Origin: an uncultured Campylobacter sp.
Lineage (GTDB): Bacteria; Campylobacterota; Campylobacteria; Campylobacterales; Campylobacteraceae
NCBI RefSeq assembly: GCF_938045465.1
Contig: NZ_CALIBF010000198.1
Span: 1 to 40,313, forward strand
Reading direction: 5' to 3'
Length of the DNA: 40,313 nucleotides
The notes below the pieces were generated by a model. That model searched no databases. It saw only the letters and a list, made by a program, of their open reading frames with translations, and was not told the DNA's origin. The number at the start of each line of letters is the position of its first letter. Position 1 is the first letter of the stretch. Position numbers and translations under genes: made by a program. This document shows positions 15,600-22,046 of the stretch, one piece after another.

Positions 15600-15953
15600 A
15601 TGAAGCAGATCACGATGCAGGAGGCTTTGGACGCGGTTGGCGAGCGCTACTGCAAAGGCCATCACTACGAAAGCGTAGCGCTAAGCGATGAGATGGTACG
15701 CCGCATCTGCGAGGTAAAAAGCCTTATAAATATGGGCTTTATAGCTACGACCATCACGGACGCGGCACTACAGCATCTAGCCACGCTACCGAAGCTTGCG
15801 TATCTGTTTTTACAAGATAGCGATAAGATAAGCGGCGAGGGCTTTAGATACTTTGCGGCACACGCCAAGCTCGAACACATCAGTATCGAGAGCGTCAGCA
15901 TTACGGATAAGGGGCTAAAAGCGATCGCCCTTTTCCGAAAAGGCAGGCAGTAG
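15600..15953 (+). CDS. Small leucine-rich-repeat-like protein, possibly frameshifted
   Basis: The 117-residue soluble protein has an N-terminal helical part and about two to three leucine-rich-repeat-like units: ITDAALQHLATLPKLAYLFL, ISGEGFRYFAAHAKLEHISI and ITDKGLKAIALF. These resemble cysteine-containing or bacterial LRR units with an ITDxGL motif. The last unit breaks off into FRKGRQ and a stop at 15951. In another frame the sequence goes on (15955-16053) with LAITLSKKTSGCTDSEMIVL, which again looks LRR-like, so the gene may once have been longer. AAGGATAG is the ribosome binding site. Function unknown, probably a protein-interaction module. Confidence 0.65.
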   Translation: MKQITMQEALDAVGERYCKGHHYESVALSDEMVRRICEVKSLINMGFIATTITDAALQHLATLPKLAYLFLQDSDKISGEGFRYFAAHAKLEHISIESVSITDKGLKAIALFRKGRQ

Positions 15954-16339
15954 TATGGGCGCGCTAGCGATTACCCTTTCTAAAAAAACAAGCGGCTGCA
16001 CGGATAGCGAGATGATCGTTTTGCATCTCTTAAGTCCGCGGGGCTCGCTGTGAGAGGGTGGCGGCGACAAGTGGCGCGTCCAAATTTAAAGCTCAGACGA
16101 CTGCGGATCGAGCGTGAAATTTAGCTATGTTTGTTAGGGTAAATTTTGCCACATAATACTTGCACCGAATTTGATGCGCAAATCTCGCAATAATTTTACT
16201 CCGGCGCGAAGTTTCATCGCGTTTAATGGCTTTGCTTAAACGCTCTTATCCTGCGCTATCTAAAAATTCGCTCGTTAAATTTTTAATCTCGGCTTTATAT
16301 TTGTGATTGCGAAATTTGCTTTTGCGTGCCGCTGCGTAT
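15954..16339. other. Spacer holding a possible out-of-frame LRR tail
   Basis: At 15955-16053 an open stretch of 32 codons contains a GCTDSE motif like the ITDxG turns of the upstream protein, so it may be its frameshifted tail. The rest, to the end of the Imm10-like gene on the other strand, has no gene-like features. Several AAATTT words and a TAATTTTAC box are present. Genes on both sides converge here; no strong terminator hairpin is seen. Confidence 0.4.
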
Positions 16340-16705
16340 TTAAATTTGCCCCTCGATACTAAGTAGATCGCCGAAAATTTCTTTGCAATACTGAATGAAG
16401 CGTTTGGGAATTTTAACGCCGCTGATATCCACGGTGATGACGCTGTCTTGGATCTCAAAAACGATAAGCTCGCTAGTGATTTTCGCCGCCTTGCAGCCGT
16501 TATAGCATACGTCGCCATTGCACTCTGCGTATAAGCCGTTGTGCGGCGCGTCTGCGTCCTCGTACCGCCCGAGCTTGATCGGTCTTTGGAAAAGCAGATA
16601 GTTTTTATAGTCGTACCTGTCGTCCGCAAGGCCTATCATATAATAATTCTCGGCGCTGTTTTTGGAAGCGGTCGCAACACTTGCTTTAAAATTTAGTCTA
16701 AACAT
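16340..16705 (-). CDS. Imm10-like immunity protein (orphan)
   Basis: The product is about 121 residues from ATG 16705; a TTG at 16732 is an alternative. It is soluble, with the layout expected of the Imm10 family: an N-terminal strand, the segment YYMIGLADDRYDYKNYLLFQ, a central YAECNGDVCYNGC strand and loop, and a C-terminal helix with FIQYCKEIFGDLL. Imm10 proteins neutralise polymorphic toxins, but no toxin gene is next to it. The assignment rests on pattern memory alone, so it is tentative. It is on the same strand as purM and lies 44 bp beyond purM's stop, so it may be read through from purM. Confidence 0.5.
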   Translation of the reverse strand: MFRLNFKASVATASKNSAENYYMIGLADDRYDYKNYLLFQRPIKLGRYEDADAPHNGLYAECNGDVCYNGCKAAKITSELIVFEIQDSVITVDISGVKIPKRFIQYCKEIFGDLLSIEGQI

Positions 16706-16749
16706 AAATTCTGCTTTGGCAAAAAACAGCAAATTTTACCGCTTCAAAT

Positions 16750-17733
16750 TTACACGAGCTGTGCGCCCCCGCCTTTTACGACCTCACCGATAACGTAGCC
16801 GTCGGTGTTAGCGAGCACGAAGTCCGCATTTTCTTTTGGAGCCACTATGATCATACCAACGCCCATATTAAACGTCCTCATCATCTCTGCCGGCTCCACT
16901 TTTTGCGCGATGATTTTAAATATCTCAGGCGTGCGGATCGCGGCGTGCTCGATCTTCGCACCCAGCCCCTGTGGAAATACACGCGGCAGATTTTCCACGA
17001 TGCCCCCGCCCGTGATGTGCGCGAGCGCATGGATCTTGTCTTTTAAATTTAAAAAGTCTCCTACGTAGATCCTGGTTGGCTCCAAAAGCACGTCTATGAG
17101 TGCGCGACCGCCTACCTTGTCGTCAAATTTTAGCCCTAGCTCGGCGATCACTTTGCGCGCGAGCGAGAAGCCGTTTGAGTGCAGGCCGCTGCTAGGAAGC
17201 GCGATGAGTACGTCACCCTCACGTACAAACTTGCTGCGGTCGATCTCGTCCTCCTCGGCGATACCCACGGCAAAGCCCGCTAGGTCGAAGTCGCCCTTTT
17301 CATACATAGAGGGCATCTCCGCCGTCTCGCCGCCGATTAGCGCGCAGCGGGCGAGTTTGCAGCCCTCGGCGATGCTTTTTACGACTTCTTTTGCATCGCT
17401 GATCTCGAGCTTTGCCGTCGCGTAATAGTCGAGAAAAAACAGCGGCTCGGCGAAGTTGCAGATGAGGTCGTTTACGCACATCGCGACGAGGTCTTGGCCC
17501 ACGCCGTCAAATTTATGCGCGTCGATCGCGAGTCGCAGCTTTGTGCCCACGCCGTCGGTGGCGCCTAGGATCGCGGGCTTTTTGTAGCCTGCGGGCAACC
17601 TCACCGCACCGCTAAACGAGCCGATACCGCCTAAAACGTGCGGAGTTTGCGTAGCTTTGACGAACGGCTTTATCGCCTCTACGAAGTCATTTCCTGCGTC
17701 TATATCGACGCCCGCGTCTTTGTAGCTTATCAA
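16750..17733 (-). CDS. purM: Phosphoribosylformylglycinamidine cyclo-ligase (AIR synthetase)
   Basis: PurM closes the imidazole ring of AIR using ATP in purine synthesis. The 327-residue protein has the N-terminal SYKDAGVDIDAGNDFVEAIK, the glycine-rich VLGGIGSFSG, the metal-binding LGATDGVGTKLRLA and CVNDLICNFAEPLFFLDYY, and GLHSNGFSLARKV. The C-terminal HITGGGIVENLPRVFP and TFNMGVGMIIV segments are also present. All are diagnostic for the AIR synthase family. The start is a TTG at 17733 with GGAGG (CCTCC at 17741-17745 on the plus strand) eight bases before it. It is divergent from coaE across 73 bp. Length is slightly below the E. coli protein, as usual in campylobacters. Confidence 0.95.
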   Translation of the reverse strand: MISYKDAGVDIDAGNDFVEAIKPFVKATQTPHVLGGIGSFSGAVRLPAGYKKPAILGATDGVGTKLRLAIDAHKFDGVGQDLVAMCVNDLICNFAEPLFFLDYYATAKLEISDAKEVVKSIAEGCKLARCALIGGETAEMPSMYEKGDFDLAGFAVGIAEEDEIDRSKFVREGDVLIALPSSGLHSNGFSLARKVIAELGLKFDDKVGGRALIDVLLEPTRIYVGDFLNLKDKIHALAHITGGGIVENLPRVFPQGLGAKIEHAAIRTPEIFKIIAQKVEPAEMMRTFNMGVGMIIVAPKENADFVLANTDGYVIGEVVKGGGAQLV

Positions 17734-17752
17734 ATTTTATCCTCCAAGATGG

Positions 17753-17781
17753 TATAATTTAGCAGATTTTAGCTAAAATCG
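17753..17781 (+). promoter_or_regulatory. coaE promoter region with a 16-bp perfect palindrome
   Basis: TATAAT at 17753-17758 and the perfect palindrome GATTTTAGCTAAAATC at 17765-17780 lie between the divergent purM and coaE starts. The palindrome includes the shared TTTTAGCTAAAATCG core, whose TAAAAT at 17774-17779 is an alternative -10 box about 30 bp before the coaE start. Confidence 0.5.
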
Positions 17782-17806
17782 AATAAAAACGCTATAAAGG
17801 CTCACC

Positions 17807-18460
17807 TTGAAATTTAAACACGCCGTCGTCATCACGGGCAGCATCGGAAGCGGCAAGAGCGCGGTTTGCGAGCTGCTTCGTGATCGCGGATTTGAGATTA
17901 TCGATGCCGATAAGATTTCGCATGACATTTTGGATCGCTGCGCCGCGCAGGTGGCTGAAATTTTCGGCGCGCAATACGTTGTGCAAAAAGACGTACAGGT
18001 TAAATTTGATGCCAGCAGAGGTGAGGAAAATTTGACCAATTCTTGCGCTTTTGTGGACCGCAAAAAACTAGGCGAGCTGGTGTTTAAAGACCCCGCGGAG
18101 CTTGCAAAGCTAGAAGCGCTGCTGCATCCGAAGATAACGGCTGAAATTTTATCGCAGGCGCAGGCTTTGGAGGCGAAAGGAAAGCTTTATTTCGTTGATA
18201 TTCCGCTGTTTTTCGAGGGCAAGAGGTATGAGTTTTTCGACAAAGTGGCAGTCGTTTATGCGCCAAAAGATACGCTGATTTCGCGCGTGATGAAGCGAAA
18301 TGGGCTCGATCATGCCGCTGCAAAGCACCGCGTGGAGCTGCAAATAGATATCGAGCAAAAGCGTGCCATGGCGGACTTTGTGATAGATAACGGAGGCGAT
18401 CTTGCCGCGCTTGAGGCCGCGGTGGAGAGATTTTTAAAAGAGCTAAAAGATAAAATTTAG
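17807..18460 (+). CDS. coaE: Dephospho-CoA kinase
   Basis: CoaE phosphorylates the ribose 3'-OH of dephospho-CoA with ATP, the last step of coenzyme A synthesis. This is a 217-residue P-loop kinase. The Walker A is TGSIGSGKSAV (residues 10-20), followed by the substrate loop FEIIDADKISHDIL, the lid-side LHPKI and the YFVDIPLFFEGKRY Walker-B-like strand. RQxxLLxxR-type basic residues are represented by LISRVMKRNGLDHAAAKHR. The start is TTG at 17807, preceded by AAAGG six bases upstream; no ATG fits the conserved N-terminus. It is divergent from purM and about 60 bp before the Sel1-repeat gene. Confidence 0.93.
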   Translation: MKFKHAVVITGSIGSGKSAVCELLRDRGFEIIDADKISHDILDRCAAQVAEIFGAQYVVQKDVQVKFDASRGEENLTNSCAFVDRKKLGELVFKDPAELAKLEALLHPKITAEILSQAQALEAKGKLYFVDIPLFFEGKRYEFFDKVAVVYAPKDTLISRVMKRNGLDHAAAKHRVELQIDIEQKRAMADFVIDNGGDLAALEAAVERFLKELKDKI

Positions 18461-18524
18461 CCTTTGCGCGGTTGCATAAAATTTCTACGCAAATTGAGAT
18501 GAGACTAAAAATAAAGGAGCGATG

Positions 18525-19445
18525 ATGAGGATCGGTAGCTGTGCCCAAAGCGGTGCTAAATTTCAAAATTTTAAAAGTGCGCCGCTTAAAGAGTTGTTGA
18601 AATTTACGGCGCGAGCGGTTTTGCTCTCCGCGCTGTTTGCGACGGGCGTTGCGGCGGAGATCGACGATCTAAGAAAGGGTTGCGCCGCGGGGAGCGAGAT
18701 GGATTGTAAAAAACTAAGCCGCGTGATAAATGAGCTGCAGCGCAACTGCGACGCAGGCGGCGAGGAAAATGCACTGGATTGTGCAAATTTGGGCTATGCA
18801 TACGACTCAAATAGAAGCTTCAGGCAAGCCGCGAGCTATTACGACAGGGCGTGCAAGCTCGGCGAGCAGAAGGGCTGCGTCTATTTGGGACTGCTCTACA
18901 ACGACGGGCAGGGGGTGGCGCAGGATCGTAAGAGGGCGAATGAGCTTTTCGGCGATGCTTGCAAGAAAAACAGCAGCGAGGGGTGCGCGAGCCTTGCATA
19001 CAACTATAAAAAGGGGCTCGGCGTCTATCCAGACACGAAAAAGGCGATCGAGCTTTTGATCAAGGCTTGCAAGATGGGGCAGGTAGAGGCGTGCCATAAC
19101 CTAGGGCTTAGCTACGTTCTTGGCGAAGGCGTGAAAAAAGACGCGGACAGGGCTAGGACATTTTTTACGAGGGCTTGCGAGCAAGGACACGTGGATTCGT
19201 GCGTAAATTTGGGCGTTACGTATTTTAAGGGCGATGGCGGGCAAAAGGATCACGCGCTTGCTGCGAAGTATTTTAGCGAAGCGTGCGAGAATGGTGGCGA
19301 GCCGCTAGCCTGCTCAAATTTAGCGTATCAATACGAAAAGGGCTGGGGCGTAGCGAAAGATAAAAAGAGGGCTCGCGAGCTTTATAAAAAGGCCTGCAAG
19401 CTCGGAAGATTTGATGCTTGCGAGCATTTAGAGACTATGAGATGA
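18525..19445 (+). CDS. Secreted Sel1-like-repeat (Hcp-type) cysteine-rich protein
   Basis: The product has about 306 residues. AAAGGAG (18513-18519) serves an ATGATG pair; the second ATG is better spaced. An internal TTG at 18597 would give an even cleaner signal peptide, KFTARAVLLSALFATGVAAE, with cleavage after GVAA. The mature part contains about six 36-residue Sel1-like repeats, for example ACKLGEQKGCVYLGLLYNDG and ACKMGQVEACHNLGLSYVLG. Each has a Cys pair bridging the two helices, as in Helicobacter cysteine-rich proteins (Hcp). Such proteins are periplasmic or secreted and bind other proteins or cell-wall fragments. The exact role is unknown. Confidence 0.9.
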   Translation: MRIGSCAQSGAKFQNFKSAPLKELLKFTARAVLLSALFATGVAAEIDDLRKGCAAGSEMDCKKLSRVINELQRNCDAGGEENALDCANLGYAYDSNRSFRQAASYYDRACKLGEQKGCVYLGLLYNDGQGVAQDRKRANELFGDACKKNSSEGCASLAYNYKKGLGVYPDTKKAIELLIKACKMGQVEACHNLGLSYVLGEGVKKDADRARTFFTRACEQGHVDSCVNLGVTYFKGDGGQKDHALAAKYFSEACENGGEPLACSNLAYQYEKGWGVAKDKKRARELYKKACKLGRFDACEHLETMR

Positions 19446-19621
19446 GACTCTAACATCAAGCGTAAAAAGCGCACGATAAATAAACTAACCAATGAGGGCG
19501 AGTTAGTAAAATATCTCTCGGAATAGCTCAAAACAAGCGGCAGACTTAAATTTAAATAGAAATAAAATTTTAATAAAGCGTTAGCGAATGTTAGTAATTT
19601 TAAAAATTTGCGAGGTAGATA

Positions 19622-20500
19622 ATGAAAATTTCAAAATATAATGCGAGCGGAAATGATTTCGTAATATTTACGGATTCAGTTAAGGCGGATAGATCCAAGC
19701 TAGCGCGTGAGCTATGCGATAGGCGCGATGGGGTGGGCGCCGACGGGCTCATCGTCGTGCTACCGAAATTTAACGGTATCGAGGGGATAAATTTCGAGTG
19801 GGAATTTTATAATAGCGACGGCAGCACCGCCGATATGTGCGGCAACGGCTCGCGAGCGGTATGCATGTATGCGTATGAAAATTTCTTGGCCGCGCAGAGT
19901 ATGAAATTCCTAAGTGGCGCAGGCGTAATTAGCGGCGAAATTTTCGGTATTTTCGGCGGAAATTTGAGCGAGAGCATGCGAGGCGAGCTACGCAATGTAA
20001 GCTTTGGCGAGATTTTCAATCTTCGCCCTAACGCTCACGCGTTAGTAGCTAACGTAGAGGTAATGTTAACTCGTCCTAAACGCCTAGGCGAAAGCTTTGA
20101 AGAAGCAGGGCTAACGTGGTATTTTTATAACACAGGAGTGCCGCACTTAGTAACTTTTGTTAGCGATTTAAATGAGTTCGACGCCGCGCTAGCCCGCGAT
20201 CTGCGCGAAAAGTATAACGCTAACGTTAATTATGCGTTAGTTCAAAGTCGCCTCGCAAGCAAAATTTTAAAGGTGCGCACCTTTGAGCGTGGCGTAGAGG
20301 CAGAAACTCTCGCATGCGGTACGGGGATGGCAGCATGCTTCATCGCAGGCGTCGAAAATATGGGGCTAGCTTCCGATATCCGCGTGATACCTGCAAGCGG
20401 CGAAATGCTAAATTTGCGCTTAGGAGATGGAGGTAAAATTTACTTTCGCGGCGACGTTAGGCATACTTTCGATGGCGAATTTATCGGATACGTGGAGTAG
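19622..20500 (+). CDS. dapF: Diaminopimelate epimerase
   Basis: DapF interconverts LL- and meso-diaminopimelate for peptidoglycan and lysine, without cofactor, using two cysteines. Both are present: Cys73 in ADMCGNGSRA and Cys232 in TLACGTGMAA. The N-terminal ISKYNASGNDFVIF and the substrate segment YNTGVPHLV also match. At 292 residues it is about 40 longer than most campylobacter homologues; the extra material is around residues 105-160 (GEIFGIFGGNLSESMRGEL and after). That stretch contains AAATTT words and a run of GTTAG/CTAAC pentamers. GAGGTAG before the ATG is the ribosome binding site. It is monocistronic. Confidence 0.93.
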   Translation: MKISKYNASGNDFVIFTDSVKADRSKLARELCDRRDGVGADGLIVVLPKFNGIEGINFEWEFYNSDGSTADMCGNGSRAVCMYAYENFLAAQSMKFLSGAGVISGEIFGIFGGNLSESMRGELRNVSFGEIFNLRPNAHALVANVEVMLTRPKRLGESFEEAGLTWYFYNTGVPHLVTFVSDLNEFDAALARDLREKYNANVNYALVQSRLASKILKVRTFERGVEAETLACGTGMAACFIAGVENMGLASDIRVIPASGEMLNLRLGDGGKIYFRGDVRHTFDGEFIGYVE

Positions 20501-21215
20501 GCAGGGCGAAATTTCGAGCCGGTTTGCGTGAGAATCCGTCAAATTTTCGAGTGTAATTTATACAAAATTTCGCTTTTCGCCCCGTTTTATAAAATAATAG
20601 ATTTGCAATACGGCATTGGAATTTAAAATTTTATGATGATGAAATTTTGGAATTTTCGTGGATGGTTTGCGTGCGAATTTTAATTTTGAGGTAAAATTTG
20701 TCGCTTCACTGCAAAATTTAATTCCTAAATTTCGGAATTTTATGAAATAAAATTTTAAAATTTCAGCGTGTGGAATTTTGCTACTAAATTTAAAATTTTT
20801 GCTTGAATTTCACATTTGTATCGCATTAATTTAGGCTTCTGCGGAATTTAAGCGTTATAGCATTATAAAATTTACGCTCTAACCCGCTCATTTGGTTTAT
20901 AATTTTTGCTGCCACCGCAAAAAATCCGCCGTGTTCGCACAAGTGAAATTCCGTCGTATTTGCACGAGCGAAATCCGCCACTAATAGCAGAAAGCGCGAC
21001 ATCAAGCGCAAATTCTCGGCGCGGGTAAATCTATCATTGACGATAAAGGCTGGATTTATAGATGCGGCAATTCTTGAAGTGCGGTAGAATTTACTAACGA
21101 CGATAAAAGCATAGTGTAGTTACGGCAAAATTTAAAATTTGCGCCCACCGAATTCCGTCGCGCCGTCATTTTGTCGTTTAAATTTTAAATTCCATCCGTG
21201 TCGGTTTCGCCAAAG
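20501..21215. other. Longest gene-free spacer, saturated with AAATTT/GAATTT
   Basis: This 715-bp spacer has no gene I can support. By hand count, 20 RAATTY words (AAATTT, AAATTC, GAATTT, GAATTC) fall in 20501-20880. The part 20930-21150 contains imperfect duplications (GTGAAATTCCGTCG against GCGAAATCCGCC; GACGATAAAGGC against GACGATAAAAGC) that look like decayed sequence. The minus-strand open stretch 20826-21011 has no ribosome binding site and is rejected. Confidence 0.6.
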
Positions 21216-21362
21216 CTAGGCATAAAGCCTGATAATTAACTCTCTGGCGAGCGCTAAAATCACGACGAAAATTATAAATTTTAATAAAGATTTTTGTTGT
21301 ATCGCGACAAGCATGACGATGCCAAATAAAATGAGCGCAATATCTAAAAATGTATCTTTCAT
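21216..21362 (-). CDS. Microprotein of 48 residues, two predicted membrane helices
   Basis: This small gene is read from an ATG at 21362 to TAG at 21216-21218. The product begins MKDTFLDIALILFGIVMLVA, then has IQQKSLLKFIIFVVILALAR and ends RLYA. Two hydrophobic helices (about residues 5-21 and 25-43) with a short basic turn make a membrane hairpin. Its ATG overlaps the stop of the preceding microprotein gene (ATGA), so translation is probably coupled. The function is unknown; small paired membrane peptides include toxins, holin-like proteins and regulators of larger membrane proteins. The evidence is the overlap and the consistent hydrophobic pattern. Confidence 0.6.
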   Translation of the reverse strand: MKDTFLDIALILFGIVMLVAIQQKSLLKFIIFVVILALARELIIRLYA

Positions 21363-21523
21363 ACGCTTAATTGAAATTTAATCAAAATGCTAAGTATGAT
21401 AAGAAGTATTATAAAGCGCAAGATTGAGTGCATGGAGGATAGATCGCCAAATTCTTTGTCATATTCCTTTTTTACCTCCCACTCAGCTTTCCAGGCGAAC
21501 ATTTTTACTATAAAATCCAGCAT
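21359..21523 (-). CDS. Microprotein of 54 residues with a C-terminal membrane anchor
   Basis: ATG at 21523 has AAAAAGGAG six bases upstream; another ATG at 21529 directly abuts the GGAG and is less likely. The product starts MLDFIVKMFAWKAEWEVKKE, then an acidic/basic amphipathic part (YDKEFGDLSSMHS). It ends in a hydrophobic helix, ILRFIILLIILSILIKF, so it looks tail-anchored. The stop overlaps the next microprotein's ATG by four bases. The strong ribosome binding site and the coupled downstream gene support expression. Unknown function. Confidence 0.65.
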   Translation of the reverse strand: MLDFIVKMFAWKAEWEVKKEYDKEFGDLSSMHSILRFIILLIILSILIKFQLSV

Positions 21524-21627
21524 TTTCATCTCCTTTTTAAGGCTAGTCGCATAAAAACGAAATTTTGTCGCTCCACGTGAAATTAAAGAATTCTATCTAA
21601 TCGGCGCTTAAAATTTTTAATTTTCGG

Positions 21628-21963
21628 CTATTTGTCGGCGTTTTGGACGAGCGCTTTTTCGTATTTTTCGATAAAGCTTCGCCCTGACTCGCATAGGCGG
21701 TAGATGAAAATCTTCGACGCCTTGCCCGCATCAAGCCCCGTGTCCTTAATGCTTTCGCGCTGCAGATAGCTCCAGTTTTTATGGATGATGTCAAGAGTCG
21801 ATTTGATCGAGGTGTAGTTGCGCCCACTCGCAGCTGCGAATTCGTTCACGGGTCTCATAAACTCCGCATCGCTTTGCTTATTGCGACACAAAAGCCCCTC
21901 TTTGCCTTGCGATTCGACCAGTTTTAGCGTTTCATAAATGAGTTTGTCTTTTAATTTGATCAT
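21628..21963 (-). CDS. Small protein, possible winged-helix regulator
   Basis: From ATG 21963 (AAGGGAAA upstream) the product has 111 residues. The pattern is a helix LIYETLKLVESQGKEGLL, then VNEFAAASGRNYTSIKSTL that can form a helix-turn-helix, and a possible wing followed by IFIYRLCESGRSFIEKYEKA. The last part resembles the end of winged-helix regulators (Y-x-L-x-x-x-G-x-x-x-I). The idea of a DNA-binding protein is strengthened by a perfect 11-bp-arm palindrome overlapping its probable promoter. The family is not recognised. It lies between the ATPase gene and the microproteins on the same strand. Confidence 0.55.
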   Translation of the reverse strand: MIKLKDKLIYETLKLVESQGKEGLLCRNKQSDAEFMRPVNEFAAASGRNYTSIKSTLDIIHKNWSYLQRESIKDTGLDAGKASKIFIYRLCESGRSFIEKYEKALVQNADK

Positions 21964-22003
21964 CGGCTTTCCCTTGCGTAATTGATATGGGTTTGCCAAA
22001 ATT

Positions 22004-22042
22004 ATATCATAAAATTTATATTTTTATGATATGAAGTGTCAA
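22004..22042 (-). promoter_or_regulatory. Promoter with embedded 11-bp-arm palindrome
   Basis: On the minus strand TTGACA (22042-22037), a 16-bp spacer and TATAAA (22020-22015) form a near-consensus promoter for the gene starting at 21963. A perfect inverted repeat, ATATCATAAAA/TTTTATGATAT with a 7-bp centre (22004-22032), covers the -10 box and most of the spacer. This suggests an operator, probably autoregulatory. Confidence 0.55.
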
Positions 22043-22046
22043 TAAA

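Noticed and set aside
19446..19520. Coding-like short stretch KRKKRTINKLTNEGELVKYL after the Sel1-repeat gene
   Set aside because: No start codon and only about 26 codons between stops; could be a remnant but nothing supports it.
20826..21011. Minus-strand open stretch of 61 codons after dapF
   Set aside because: No ribosome binding site, and it crosses AAATTT-rich and imperfectly duplicated sequence; mixed composition without a domain.
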